Below are positions 1-11,145 of a DNA stretch of 64,000 nt, one piece after another. Position 1 is the first letter of the stretch; the number at the start of each line of letters is the position of its first letter. The notes under the pieces are model-generated. The model saw only the letters and a program-made list of their open reading frames with translations, had not been told where the DNA came from and made no database searches. This DNA comes from Leucaena leucocephala. Lineage: Eukaryota; Streptophyta; Magnoliopsida; Fabales; Fabaceae. The stretch spans positions 20,622,019 to 20,686,018 of the forward strand of contig CM073552.1 of the NCBI GenBank assembly GCA_037074615.1, read 5' to 3'. The position numbers and the translations under genes are program-made.

Positions 1-450
1 TCCCTGCAATGCCCCCAGCCTCATCAAGGGCTGTCCTCCAGTTGGAAACTTGAGCTTCTGGTGGTGAAATACTTTTTATAAGATCTTTAAATGCTTGTCC
101 AAAACTAGAAGTTTGATGACGAATTTCTGATGGATCCACATCATAAAACACAGGTAGAACCCCCTAATGATTTGATTTATGAAGCTCCATAATTATTGAC
201 AATTCCTCCAAACACCATTTAGATGCAGCATATTCCCTCGAGAAGATGATGATTGCGATTTTTGAACTTCCAATTGCTTGCAATAGTTCCGTTTTGATAT
301 GATTTCCTCTGGGAAGCTCAACATCATCTTTGAAAACAGTAATGCCAGCATTACATAGAGCAGAATAGAGATGTGAAGTAAAAGTTGCTCGAGTGTCTTC
401 ACCTCTAAAACTCAAAAACACCTCGTACCTATGGCCTGAATGTTTTATTT
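1..450 (-). pseudogene. Second TIR exon of a TIR-NBS-TIR NLR (in-frame stop, cut by window edge)
   Basis: A TIR domain is the signalling NADase and oligomerisation module of TNL immune receptors. The exon begins after a TTCAG acceptor at about 436 and reads HRYEVFLSFRGEDTR, the TIR signature, then the helix with WCLEELS. A TAG stop at 164-166 follows HKSNH. The same frame then continues to the window edge with LPVFYDVDPSEIRHQ and later WRTALDEAGG, the usual second half of the domain, so a single nonsense codon interrupts an otherwise intact TIR. The acceptor phase (one base borrowed) matches the donor of the NBS exon at 653, so it joins in frame after ...NR|G. It could instead be the first exon of a further NLR, but no start codon or leader lies between the NBS exon and this TIR. 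Confidence 0.85.
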
Positions 451-652
451 CGAAAATACAGAACACATAAATAAATTAAATTCCTATTTAAATTAATATA
501 ATGAAAATATTATTATGATATGAACATGCTTATAATTTAATATTATAAAATGTCAGAAATATTATGGATAATAATATTAATAATCATATTGCTTCATGCA
601 TGTTTGAGAATACGTGAAGCACATAATGCATCCTCACAAAACTATAACCTAC

Positions 653-1704
653 CTCGATTAGGAAGCCCGTTTTGTGAACTTTCACGTAGTATTTGTCTTC
701 CCAGGAGCTGCAACAGATTATGCATTCTAAGTTTGTTGTTATTGTCAATGGTTACAAGGCTTCGATCCACTAGGACTCCTATCCCAATGCTAGCATTACA
801 CCCGTGGCCATCCAACTTTTGGATCACACCATGCATGTCCTCCCCAATATAAAATAAAACTATATTTATAAATATTTCTTTTTCGTTACCATCTAAAGAC
901 TCAAAGCTAAGCTTTAGTCTGTTGTATATATGAGGACGGAGAACTGCGCTTAGGTTCATCAATGCCGACTCCCATCCTATCAGTGACTTCCTAGCCAAAA
1001 AAGAGCCAAGGTCTTCAAGAGCTAGTGGGAGTCCCTCAATATAAGCAACCATTTTTTTGGAAAGCTCGATGAATTCTCCTTCGGTACTTGCTTCTTTAAA
1101 TGCTGTTCTACTGATAAGTTCAAGAGACTCATGTTCGCTCAAAAGTTTCACGCTATATACATCATCCACTTTAAAGGCCTTAAGTAGATGTAAATCTCTA
1201 GTTGTAATGATTATTATACTCCCCTTACCAAACAATCCACGGTTTTCACTTAAAACATATATTAGCTCCAAGTGATTTACATCATCAAGCACAAGAAGTA
1301 CCTTCTTATGGCTAGCTCCTTTCTTTGACCCGAGGCGCATCTCTGCGTCAATCTCATCTACTATTATACCTGTTTCTTCTGTTAATATTGAAAGAAGTTC
1401 TTGTTGTAAATAAAACCTGCCTTTACTCTCCCAAGCTTGCCTGACATCTGATAGAAAATATGCACTCTGGAATTCGTACTGAATGTGCTCAAGAAGGGCT
1501 TTGGCAAGAGTTGTTTTGCCAATACCCGCCATTCCCCATATCCCTATGGAGACTACATCTTTTGATTCATGCTTTTGAAGCATTCTAATCACTTCTTGCA
1601 ATTGTGAACTCACTCCAACTAGGCCTTCTGTGTCAAACGGGCCTTTCCCGTCCAATATTTGACGAACACGCTTGACAATATTTGGAATATGCTTACGTGG
1701 ATTC
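653..1704 (-). CDS. NBS (NB-ARC) exon of a TNL-type resistance gene
   Basis: Nucleotide-binding switch of a TIR-class NLR. In order it shows the P-loop GMAGIGKTTLAK, kinase-2 KKVLLVLDDVNH (final D, then V/N as in TNLs), RNBS-B SIIIITTRD, GLPLALEDLGSFL, and an MHD-position motif reading LRMHNLLQLL. The D of MHD is therefore replaced by N, an unusual change at the residue that contacts nucleotide. The acceptor is TTCACAG at 1705-1711 and the donor is CGAG|GTAGGT at 653. The exon opens with a linker (HIPNIVKRVRQIL) that joins in phase to the TIR exon at 2120-2566. No stop interrupts it. No LRR follows; the next coding block is another TIR. A first-codon methionine call near 1655 would be a TTG inside the exon, not a start. 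Confidence 0.9.
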
Positions 1705-2119
1705 CTGTGAATTATAAAGAAAGAATAGCCGAAAAGGGAGCATTGATTAATAATTAAGAATGACTACAAATAAAACGCAATAATGTTATCAAGAGCGGCA
1801 CATATATTTCCATCCAGAAATTAATTTTATCTACTTGACACCATATATAGAATTAAAATAATATAAGTCAATTCACAAAACCATAGATCCATGTTAATCG
1901 TGTTATATGACTATAGCCTAGAAAGCATGCTTTATATAACAGTTCCTAGTGAGGGAACAGTCCAACCAGTACATTAATTTTATGAATCAACATCACACTT
2001 ATCTTTCAATAACTAATTGTTATAGATTGCGACAATAAATTGTACCCTCTATCACACACACAAAATATTAGTAAAATTGAAAATAAATAAAACGCGAAAC
2101 AAAAGGAAAAATATATTAC

Positions 2120-2566
2120 TTGAAGTCAAAATTAGGCACAAAAAACCCATAATTGCGTCCAGCTTCACTGAGAGCTGTCCTCCACCTTGACACTTCATTT
2201 TCAGTGAGCGAAATTGTTTGTATAAGACGTTGAAATGCTTTTCCAAGAGTAGATTCTACATTCCGAACTTCAGACGGATCCACACCATAGAATATGGGAA
2301 CAACTACATGATCATGTGCTCTGTGAAACTCCAAGATTTTTGTGAGGTCCTCGAGACACCTTCTGGATCTAGCATAGTGTTCAGAGAAAATGATGATTGA
2401 AATTTTAGAACCTTCAATATTAATGCTTCGTAATATTTTAATTGAGATATCATCCTTGAGAACGGAAATTCCAACTTCCCTTAGAGATGAATAGAGACAG
2501 CAAGAAAAAGATTCTGAAGTGTCTTCGCTTCTACTACAACTCAACAACACTTCATATTTATTGCCT
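2120..2566 (-). CDS. First TIR exon of the TIR-NBS-TIR NLR
   Basis: A TIR domain on an internal-type exon. The acceptor is GTGTAG at about 2567 and the donor is CTTCAA|GTAATA at 2120, which joins phase-correctly to the NBS exon at 1704. It is more divergent than the second TIR. The strand after YEV reads LLSCSRSEDTSES instead of LSFRGEDTR, the LPRGEEI-type loop is largely replaced, and the later blocks are recognisable: SKISIIIFSEHYA, then VVVPIFYGVDPSEV and WRTALSEAG. The exon is open throughout. Because it also starts with a phase-1 acceptor and no ATG, an upstream exon is expected at higher coordinates, but none is recognisable in 2,567-3,400. It may be a decayed but still spliceable domain. 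Confidence 0.8.
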
Positions 2567-3653
2567 ACACTTTACACAAACACAAAGGATCTGTACAGGT
2601 TAATATTTATTGTGAATGACCATCAAAATTGTAAATATATTGAATAACCAAAAGACAATTGAGAAAATCTCATAAAAATAACTCTTGAATTTCAAAATCC
2701 CAAATCAATTTTGTCTTTAATAGTTATTGATTACATTTGATAAGCAAATAACAAAATAGTTTTTTAGAAATTTCTGATTTGGGATTTTGATATTTAAGTA
2801 GTATTTGTGTGGGATTTTTCTAACATAATTCATTCGACCTCATACCCTAAAAAATAATACATATTTTCTTTTTCTTTTTCTTAGTATCTCATAACATTTT
2901 GTCTCTACTTGTGTCGATCAAAATATCTCCCTTTGATTTACTTTTAATTAACATCTTTTATTTTCTCAGTAATGGAATATAAAATATCTTCCCACGGAAG
3001 GTGAAAGGATTTATTGCTGACAAGAATAAAAAGGAAAATTAATTTACAGCTTCCTATAATTTCACCTGATATTTAATCAATTTTTATAGTTTTTTATCAA
3101 GTCCTTTTAATTTTATTTGATTTTAATCATGTTTCTATAATTTTTTTTATCATATCTTATAGTTTGACTTAATTTTTAATTAGAGTTCTTTTCTTTCAAT
3201 TAATTATTCATAACCTTAAATTATAAATTATATAAATAAAAATGAGATGAAACTATAAAAAAATTAATAAAAGTAAGAAAAACTAACTGATTTTGGTAAA
3301 AATTATAATGATCTGATTAAAAAAAAAAGAAAAACTATATGACTTATTAAAAATTAAGTGAAAGGACCTGGAAATTATTTTTTTTTCAAATGAAAAAAAA
3401 AAAAGAAAGTGAAAAGATTAATGGGTACCTTGCTGGCTCAGAGGCTTATTCACCGGATCCACGGAATGATCTTCATAAGATATTGGAGTGTTGGAACTAT
3501 CAATCGTTTCTTTCTGAAGAAGAAGAAGAAGAATCCCTTAAAACTGCAGCAACTAGCATGTTCATCAATTATAAAACCAAGAAAAAAGTTACCTGTGAAT
3601 TGCCGGATTGGTGAGAGAGAGATTTATGAGGCTTTTGCTGCTTCTGCAGGAGA
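2567..3653. other. AT-rich intergenic DNA with no supported gene
   Basis: Low-complexity A/T runs dominate to about 3,380. From 3,390 to 3,614 a lysine- and glutamate-rich open frame overlaps another in a second frame. Neither resembles a family I know and neither has convincing codon structure, so no gene is called. Confidence 0.5.
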
Positions 3654-3783
3654 GTGGAATGAAACAAAGGGTTATCGAATGATTAACATGCATTTAAGAT
3701 ACCAAACTAAAATTGAAGTGGAATGAAACAAAGGGTTATCGAATGATTAACATGCATTTAAGATACCAAACTAAAATTGAAGT
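3654..3783. repeat. Perfect 64-bp tandem duplication
   Basis: The block beginning GTGGAATGAAACAAAGGG is repeated immediately with a 64-bp period (copies start at 3,654 and 3,718) and no visible mismatch, so the duplication is recent. Confidence 0.95.
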
Positions 3784-4114
3784 TAAACTGGGCTTAATTA
3801 CTGAATTATGAGTCTTATGACAGAGCCAACGATAGCAAAAACCCATCTGGGAGCGTTCGCTGAGGTCTTCTCTTCTGCAATAGACGCGTCCGCTCTTCGG
3901 AAGTCTTCCTAAAAAAAAAGGCTACAAGTTAAATATTACGAAAATATTTTGGCCATAAAAAATTTATTACGGTAATCAATTCCTAATTGTTAGCACCTGT
4001 ATATGAGAAATTCTTGCATGCACATGGAGTGCCACCTCACAACAACTTTAACCAATAAAAAATCAACACCTAGTTTAATTTTCGTCCTACCTGTCACCCC
4101 TGACTCTCCAACTT

Positions 4115-4394
4115 TTCTCCCTTCTTTTCTCCGTCGCTTGCATTTTCACCGGCGCCGCCTCTTACTCCATCCGCGTCAACTACGGTAGACAACCTCCCAC
4201 CTCCACCTCGCGTCACCGCCTTCTTCAAAATCCCAAATCAACATTCACCGCATCAAAATATTCAACGCCAACCCCGACATACTTCGCGCCTTCACCAACA
4301 TCGGCATTGAGGTCACCGTCACCGTCGGAAACACGACATCCCTTCTCTCTCCAAGCTCCCTGCCGCTCTCAGTCCTGACTTCCTTGTTATTTGA
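4115..4394 (+). pseudogene. Frameshifted GH17 beta-1,3-glucanase 5' fragment
   Basis: GH17 enzymes hydrolyse beta-1,3-glucan in cell walls and callose. Read across frames, the + strand gives a hydrophobic leader (FSLLFSVACIFTG), then SIRVNYG, the mature N-terminus motif of plant GH17 proteins. After a frame change comes DNLPPPPRVTAFFK. After another come INIHRIKIFNANPDILRAF and then NIGIEVTVTVGN, and after a third IPSLSKLPAALSPDFLVI followed by TGA. The order matches the first 100 or so residues of the family. The catalytic glutamates lie further downstream and are absent. Local GC is clearly higher than the flanks. At least three indels make it a dead fragment. There are no introns within it, so it may be a single-exon piece captured or left by deletion. 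Confidence 0.85.
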
Positions 4395-5639
4395 TTTTGT
4401 GCTAAACTTTTATTTTGCCGTGCTTTTACTGGTCAAAACAAAAGAGAGAGGCGAGATTAGATCTGAAGAATCGTAATTTCAGAGGAAGAGGGGAAGAGAT
4501 AGATGGTGTATGAGTATGAGTGGGGACTGGGGGCTGGGGAGGAAAGAGAGCGGTGGGTAGAGAGGGCGACGGGTGGTAATACTGTACGGTCAAATTAAAA
4601 TATAACATCCCACGACATTTTAATTATAATTGGCGGTAACTAGTTCAGATAATTTTTTATTTTTAAAATTAAAATATTTATTTTTTTAAAAATAAAATAA
4701 ATAGTAAATTTTTGTAGATGAGTTATTATTAATTAAGTTATTATATTTTGGTTAAACAGATTAAGTATGCAAGTATTTTTTTTTATTTTTGATTGGTTAG
4801 AGTTGTCATTCTAGGAGCACGCAATAATTTGTCTTTGTTATATGCCATTTGCTGGAGATATAAATACAGCACCGAAATAAAATATTTTTCTTATTTTTAA
4901 TATATAATATAATTAAAAAATTAATATTATTTTTATATATAAGATATATTTTTTATATTTATCTATTTTTTAAATTATTTTTATTAATATTTCTTAAACA
5001 ATAATTAAATAAGATAAGATGGAAAGAATTAAAAAAAATAGTAAAGGTATTTTAAAAATAAATATATTATATTAGCTAAATTAATTAATTTTTTAAATAT
5101 AATTAAATACGATAAATATATTTTATATTAATAACTGAAAAAATATATTAATTTTAACTATTTAAATATAAAATTTTGAGTTCACAGTAAAAAAATATTT
5201 TTAACAGGGTTATCAAGTCTGATGAGGTTTAAATTTAATTTAATTAGATAGCTATATAAAAAAATATATATTGTTAATAAATGATATATATGAATTGAAG
5301 CCATACTTGGATCTGAAAAACATGAAATCACATGCTCCAAGAATTCAAATATTTACAAGGGCAAGAGGAAAAGAGAATGTTGAAGTTGAAATATCACTAA
5401 TGAATTCAGAATCATTATTAAATTCAGGTCCAATTATCCGGTGCGTAGTGTCCAAAAAAGTAGTTAAATTATAGTAGGTTTTTTGTAATTAATATTCAGA
5501 AAATTTATGAGACCTGTTCAAAAGTGAAAAACATGATAAACAATCATGTAAATTTAAAAATAATAAAATAGCCATATGAATATCTAGAAAAATAAATTGA
5601 GTAGGATGTTTAATCTGTCCTTTATAAATTTGAGTGAAA
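4395..5639. other. AT-rich intergenic DNA
   Basis: After a purine-rich stretch (4,430-4,580) the sequence is very AT-rich. A 67-codon frame at 5,271-5,474 is the only notable one. It has no recognisable motif and is not called. Confidence 0.5.
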
Positions 5640-6385
5640 ATACTAAATTATCTAGCAATAGAGTTTGTAAATCTTCTAATAGGATTTATAACTTCAACAA
5701 CGTGATTTGTAACTTCTGCAATGAGATTTATAACTTTCTTTAAGACATCTATAACTGAAATTGTAAGATATTATTTTTAAGTTTGCAACTCCTGTAATAA
5801 GATCTAAAACTTTAACAATAAGATTTATAACCTTTTCTAAGAGATTTACAACTCTCTAACGAAGTTATTGTAATTGATTTCGGGTTTATAACTCCTCTAA
5901 TAATATTTGTAACTCCTCTAATTGAATTTCTAACTTTAACAATATGATTTACAACTTTCTTTAAGATATTTACAACTCTATAACGAAGTAATTGTAATTG
6001 ATTTTAGGTTTGTAACCCCTCTAATAGTATTTGTAACTCCTCTAATAGGATTTATAATTTTTCCTAAGATATATACAACTCTGAAATTACAACATATTAT
6101 TTTCGGGTTTGCAACTTCTTTAATAATATTTATAACTCCTCTAATAGTATTTACAACATCAACAATAGGATTTGTAATTTTTCCTAAGACATTTATAACT
6201 CTGAAATTGTAACATATTACTTTTGAGTTTACAACTCATGCAATAAAATTTAAAATTTTAACAATGAGATTTATAACTTTTCCTAAAATATTTATAACTT
6301 TCTAACGAAGTTATGATAATTACTTTCGGGTTTATAATTTTTCTAATAATATTTATAACTTTTTATCTTTAACAATAAAATTTAT
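5640..6385. repeat. Nested minisatellite-like array, ~21-nt subrepeats in ~100-125-bp blocks
   Basis: A degenerate phrase resembling TTTATAACTCCTCTAATA recurs every 20-25 bases. These subrepeats are grouped in larger blocks that each carry a TAACGAAG or CTGAAATTG segment and a following GGGTTT-type marker. Markers lie near 5,881, 6,006, 6,104, 6,225 and 6,328, giving spacings of about 98-125. Stop codons occur in all frames, so it is not coding. Confidence 0.8.
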
Positions 6386-6437
6386 AACTTGAGACATTTA
6401 TATGTAAAAGTAATTGTAATTGCAAAGATGAGCTTCC

Positions 6438-6806
6438 CTAAGATGATGTGTCTTCCATTGCACAAACATTTTCTGAATAATGTTTCCTTCGTTCATAGGC
6501 CATATATGAAACTAAAAGATCACGACCACCATAAAGGCCACGATTCTCAACCTCTTTGGGATCAAGATGCCTATAATCACCATGTTTCGTGCTTCCACAT
6601 GAATCTTGCCCTAGTCCACTTCCATGATCTTGGATGACAACACTTGAAATATCTTGTCGCCCAATAGCACAAGCTTCATCTTTCAATAACCTTTTATCTT
6701 TTAACCTTCGATGGCAAAACCATCCAGATACTTGTTTTTCTGTCAACCTCAACTCCTCAGCAAGTTCTGATTTCATCTCCTCAGCAATGAAGATATTCCA
6801 ATTCAC
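6438..6806 (-). pseudogene. Homeodomain-like protein fragment (WFCHRR recognition helix)
   Basis: An open stretch of about 120 codons contains ELAEELRLTEKQVSGWFC followed by HRRLKDKRLL. This is the helix 2-turn-helix 3 part of a homeodomain in which the usual WFQNRR is WFCHRR, a variant I associate with a plant nuclear homeodomain-like family. The next 70 residues are polar and rich in G, H and D (QDHGSGLGQDSCGSTKHGDY). Helix 1 and the N-terminal arm are missing; upstream on this strand the frame runs into non-coding sequence. It looks like one exon of a gene copied or left behind. The DNA at 6,860-7,690 may be its original upstream intron or leader, but I see no proof. Confidence 0.75.
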
Positions 6807-6859
6807 TAAACACTATCTTCGATATTACCATTCACTCTTCAAAAACATAAGGGTTTGAA

Positions 6860-9605
6860 CAAGTTTTCACACATCAAAAACTGAGAATAACCCGCTCAAT
6901 CCCATACAACTTTCACAGAAGAAAGGGGGAAATTCTTTTCTGCAAGCATAAACACAGGAAATCATAACAAGGTATGACCTAGATAAGTTCAGAAAACACG
7001 CTAAATTCATAAATAGTGAAATTCAAATTTCAAGAAAGTTGTCAAAACGGCAATTTTCACACGAAAAGAAAAAATTCACAGTAATCCTCTTTTCCTTTTG
7101 CAAAAACACATCAGATGCAACTCAATAAGTAGATCCAAGTGTAGACAAAAAGTGTTATGGTCATTGACAACAGAATTTATTGCACATTTGAGTTATTTGC
7201 TAAATGTAGGAGACAAAAAGAATCGAAGATCTTGAGTATTACATTCTCACTTTCTATCAAAATGGAGCAATTAGATACCCACTAAAACAAGATAAAATTA
7301 TGACTAAAACATAGACCCAGATTTCCTTCAATTTGATGCCCTGAAACCTAATGCCCAAATTTCAAAGCCAGATTCCATATTCACCATTACAACCAGCTCC
7401 ACAGAAACGCAAACAATTCATAGCTCAAGCCCAATTAAGCCATTCAGTATTCAAAATTTGAATCAATTTGACAAAAATCATCAACCAACATATGGAAAAC
7501 CCAAATCTCTAACACGAACAACTTTTAAGGAGAGAATACTGTGCTTCTATACCTTCCATGGGAGAGAGGAATTCTGTGAAATCTCCCTCCTTTGCTCAAG
7601 ATTATGCCAAACGTGCGAAAATTTTATCAGTTGCTTCTTAGAAAAGCGAAACTCATTATGCAAAAAGCGAAACAAAATGCAACATTAAACAATTCTATTT
7701 TGAATCAAAAGTTTTTATTAAGATTTTAGTGAATATTTTATAATTTTTTAAAATTGCTTAAATTATTTGATTATTGCATCTCTTACTACCTTTAATTCTA
7801 TTTTTATGAATTATTAAGTTACGATTGAGCATTATTTTTTAATATCCTTAGTACTATTTTACTATTCTAGTGGCGGTTAGTAGATTGAGACTTTAGAAAA
7901 TATTTTGTAACAATTCGAGGTGGCTCGTTTGTTAGATTAAAAGTTTAATTATAATTTTTGATTCATTATTTTTAACTCTTATATCTATTAAAACTATGAT
8001 TGCCTACGCTATTGAATTGAAAGGTTACTTTTATCATTGTTAATTACTTGTGCTTATATTCTATTCATTTCACTATCATTTCATATTCCTTATTTTCATA
8101 TAAAAAAATATCAAAAATACTTTATTTTAATTTATTTTAATTCATAGCATTTAGTATTAGTCAATCAATCTAAACCCTATTTTATAACTTAGATTATATT
8201 TTATTTAATCATTTAGAGATTTAATTTTATTTTTGACTTCTCGTCAGAACATAATGACCCGATAGTGTAACCTCAAGCTGAGATCAGGCTAAGATTGTTT
8301 TAAAGAGTTAAATGTTGTAGCAAATCAATTTTTGCATGTTCAAGCATATCTATTTTCTATTACCACGTATTCTTAACCTTTGGATAAACCAAAGTTCTTT
8401 GACAAAGTTATTTTTTGAAGTGTATTTTTCAAAAAGAAAAAAGAAACTTATATATAATCATATATAGTAAATCGTAAAGATCGAAACTTATTCTTTTGAA
8501 GAGTATCTTTCTAAAAATCTTAAGGAAAACGATCTTGACTTGTTCGAACTGAGCTAAATCCATTCAGGCTCAAACTTACAAAATAAGCTTGGTCCCTTGA
8601 TCAAATAAATTTTGTTCTTACATTCTCCCCTTTTTTTCTTTTCTCTTTAAACTCTACAATACAAATTTATAAGATAATTCAGACCCAAAATTTTCCTACT
8701 GCTATAAAGCTAAGAAAATATGAGAGAATTGGGAAAGAAAAATAGGGAATAATTCTCATTCACTTAAGGCTCGTTTAAGTTTATGGAAAATAAAATTTTT
8801 TGAAATAGATTTTAGAGAATAACTTTTAGAAGAAAAATAATTATAAAAAAATAAATTTTTAGATAGTTATTATCAAAATGATTTTTTAATAGGTAAATTA
8901 CTAGAAAGGGCATGGGGTAAAATGATAGAGAAAAGACAGGAATAAAATAATCATTATACAGCCCAAAAATATTTTTTTCTACTTATAAGCTAATCTCACA
9001 AGCTTATCCGAAACTATGATTTTAGACTCTCAAAATCATAGTTTAGTCTAGAAGCTCTTCTGGATATTTGATGGCTATTTGTTTAATTTTGGCTTAAATT
9101 ATCGTTTGGTCCAAAACTACTTTTCAAAACATGGTTTTGGGAAAAACTAAATAGGCACTTAAATATTATAAGTACTTGATACATGTTCGCATATAAGCCT
9201 CTAATAGTGACAAATCACATAAAGAGTAGAATTAATATATATATACATAATTGTACATATATAGTGGAGCATTTGGAAGTTATAGGCATTTAAATATTAG
9301 AAAACTAACCATTTAGGAGGTTATGCGGTATAATGCCATTAAAACATAGGGAAAATAAAAAAAACCATTTGAATTTCAAAATTTCAAATCAAGATTTTTT
9401 TTTAAAAAAATTATAAATAGCGTTACAAGAGTTGTAAATAACTTATAAAATATAATAAACGGAATTTTAAAATTTAAATGAGTGTTTTTTTAAATTTTCC
9501 CTTAAACATAAGATGTATTCAGAAAGTGCCCTTGTTGGAGGTTATGGGACCTCCGCAATATAAACCAATGTCTCAATTATTTATCTATAAATATATAAAA
9601 ATACA
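6860..9605. other. Intergenic DNA, no gene recognised
   Basis: Nothing codes convincingly on either strand. A MITE-like segment lies at about 8,766-9,174. The DNA between 7,690 and 8,600 is AT-rich with no visible repeat structure. Confidence 0.5.
8766..9174. mobile_element. MITE-like element (possible hAT-type)
   Basis: The segment starts AAGGCTCGTTTAAG and ends AAATAGGCACTTAA. It contains an internal inverted pair around AAACTATGATTTTAGA. The ends and an internal ACATGGTTTTGGG-type motif resemble the element at 59,515-59,957, suggesting one family. Boundaries and target duplication are not certain. Confidence 0.35.
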
Positions 9606-11060
9606 CACTATCACGGCTGAAAAAAAGGCTTTTTAAATCGATTGAAAATAGACTTCCACATCGGACTTTGATCCGGTGTAAAAACATCCAGTGTAAAAAG
9701 TTTAATATTCTACACTGGTTGTATATGACCGGTGTAAATAATCAGCTTTTTTAAATCGGTTATTCCATACAACCGGTTTAAAAAGTAATGTCAAAATAAA
9801 AAAAAAATCAGAATAAAAAAACTCTAGGTCCAAAATTATTTCCTTCTTCGTCACAAATCTGAAGGAGGAGGAGAGTGATGAAGAAGAATAGGTACCTGTA
9901 AAATGCAAGCAGAGAACAAAAAAGAGGAAGAAAGAAAAAGCCAGAGAACCCATAAACGAAAGAAACAAAAATTTAGATATATGCGCAGAAATGAAAACCC
10001 ATAAACGTCGTCACCTAATTGAAGATATCACAAAAACATCGTCACAATTCCTTTGGGTTACCTGCTCAAAAGCAAACAAAAATATATTTAAACAGAACCC
10101 AGAAATAAATGAGACAAAACTCAAATATATATACAAAAACGAAAACCTAGAAACACCGTTACCTAATTAAAGATATCACAGAAACATCGTCACAATTTCT
10201 CCGACTTACTCAGTAAAAAGTGAACAGAAATATATTCAAACAAAATCGAGAAAGAAAGGAACAAAAAAATAGACACCCACCATCGCAGATCTGGGTCTTC
10301 TTCTTTGGCGAGCTTTAGAGGCTACAACGACTGATTTCAACAATAGAGAACGATGAGCACAGGTATGGGTCATCGCATATCTAGGTCTTCTTCTTCGGCT
10401 AGCTTTAGGCGGTGTGTTATGAAGGTGGAGCTTCCTGTCACTATGTGTTCTCCCTTGTCTAGTTTTCTCTATGGACGACGATATGATTTGTGAAGATAGG
10501 GAATCGTAAAAAAGTAACGCTTTTTGTTAGATTTTTAATAGCAAAGACATTCTACACCGGATGTAATTCTATCAGCTGTAGATAAGAATAGTTTAAAAAT
10601 ATGCTTTTTAAAACCCAATTTTTAAATATTTCATCTTATTTACAAAAATGCCACCAGTCATGACTTTTTACAGCGGTCCTATTTTACGACCGGTGTAAAT
10701 ATTTCATCTTATTTACAAAAATGCCACCGGTCATGACTTTTTACAGCGGTCCTATTTTACGACCGGTATAAATATTTCATCTTATTTACAAAAATGCCAC
10801 CTGTCATGACTTTTTACAGAGGTCATTACTTTTTACAGCGGTCATATTTTACGACCGGTGTAAATATTTCATCTTATTTATAAAAATGCAAACGGTTATG
10901 ACTTTTTACAGCGGTCATTACTTTTTACAGCGGTCATATTTTATAACCGGTGTAAATATTTCATCTTATTTACAAAAATGCCACCGGTCATTTTTTTTAA
11001 ACCGTCTCCGTAGTGACCGGTTTAAAAATGGGGCTTTAAAAAGCCTATTTTCCACAAGGT
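9606..11060. mobile_element. Non-autonomous CACTA-like (En/Spm) element
   Basis: The left end begins CACTATCACGG and leads into GGCTTTTTAAATCG. The right end, read in reverse, gives AAAATAGGCTTTTTAAAGCC, a matching inverted terminal segment. Both subterminal regions are packed with ACCGGTGTAAA and TTTTTACAGCGGTC motifs, as in CACTA subterminal repeats. The interior has short duplications (about 10,003/10,155 and 10,281/10,372) and no transposase. The right terminus lacks a clean TAGTG and no 3-bp target duplication is certain, so it is degraded. It sits immediately downstream of the last recognisable MLO exon. Confidence 0.7.
10621..10995. repeat. 73/92-bp subterminal tandem repeats of the CACTA-like element
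   Basis: Five copies of ATTTCATCTTATTTACAAAA start at about 10,628, 10,701, 10,774, 10,866 and 10,958. The first intervals are 73 bp and the later ones 92 bp, the extra 19 bp being one more TTTTTACAGCGGTCAT phrase. Confidence 0.9.
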
Positions 11061-11145
11061 ATATAGGTCTACGTTACAAATTAATTAAAGCAGAATCTAA
11101 ATTACATCATTTACAAAGGAAACTATAGCACTTTGATCCCTAAAC

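Noticed and set aside
3390..3726. Two overlapping open frames, lysine/glutamate rich
   Set aside because: Frames overlap, lack recognisable domains, and end in a 64-bp tandem duplication. Chance frames are more likely.
3840..3910. Short minus-strand stretch reading like a soluble protein segment (RWVFAIVGS)
   Set aside because: About 30 codons, no start or splice context, and no family recognised. Too weak to call a gene relic.
5640..6385. Degenerate coding repeats
   Set aside because: Stops occur in all frames and the period varies from 20 to 25 bases, so a protein repeat is not supported.
9702..9968. Minus-strand hydrophobic open frame of 88 codons
   Set aside because: Lies inside the CACTA-like element in AT-rich DNA. 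The hydrophobicity reflects T-rich codons, and no transposase or other motif is seen.
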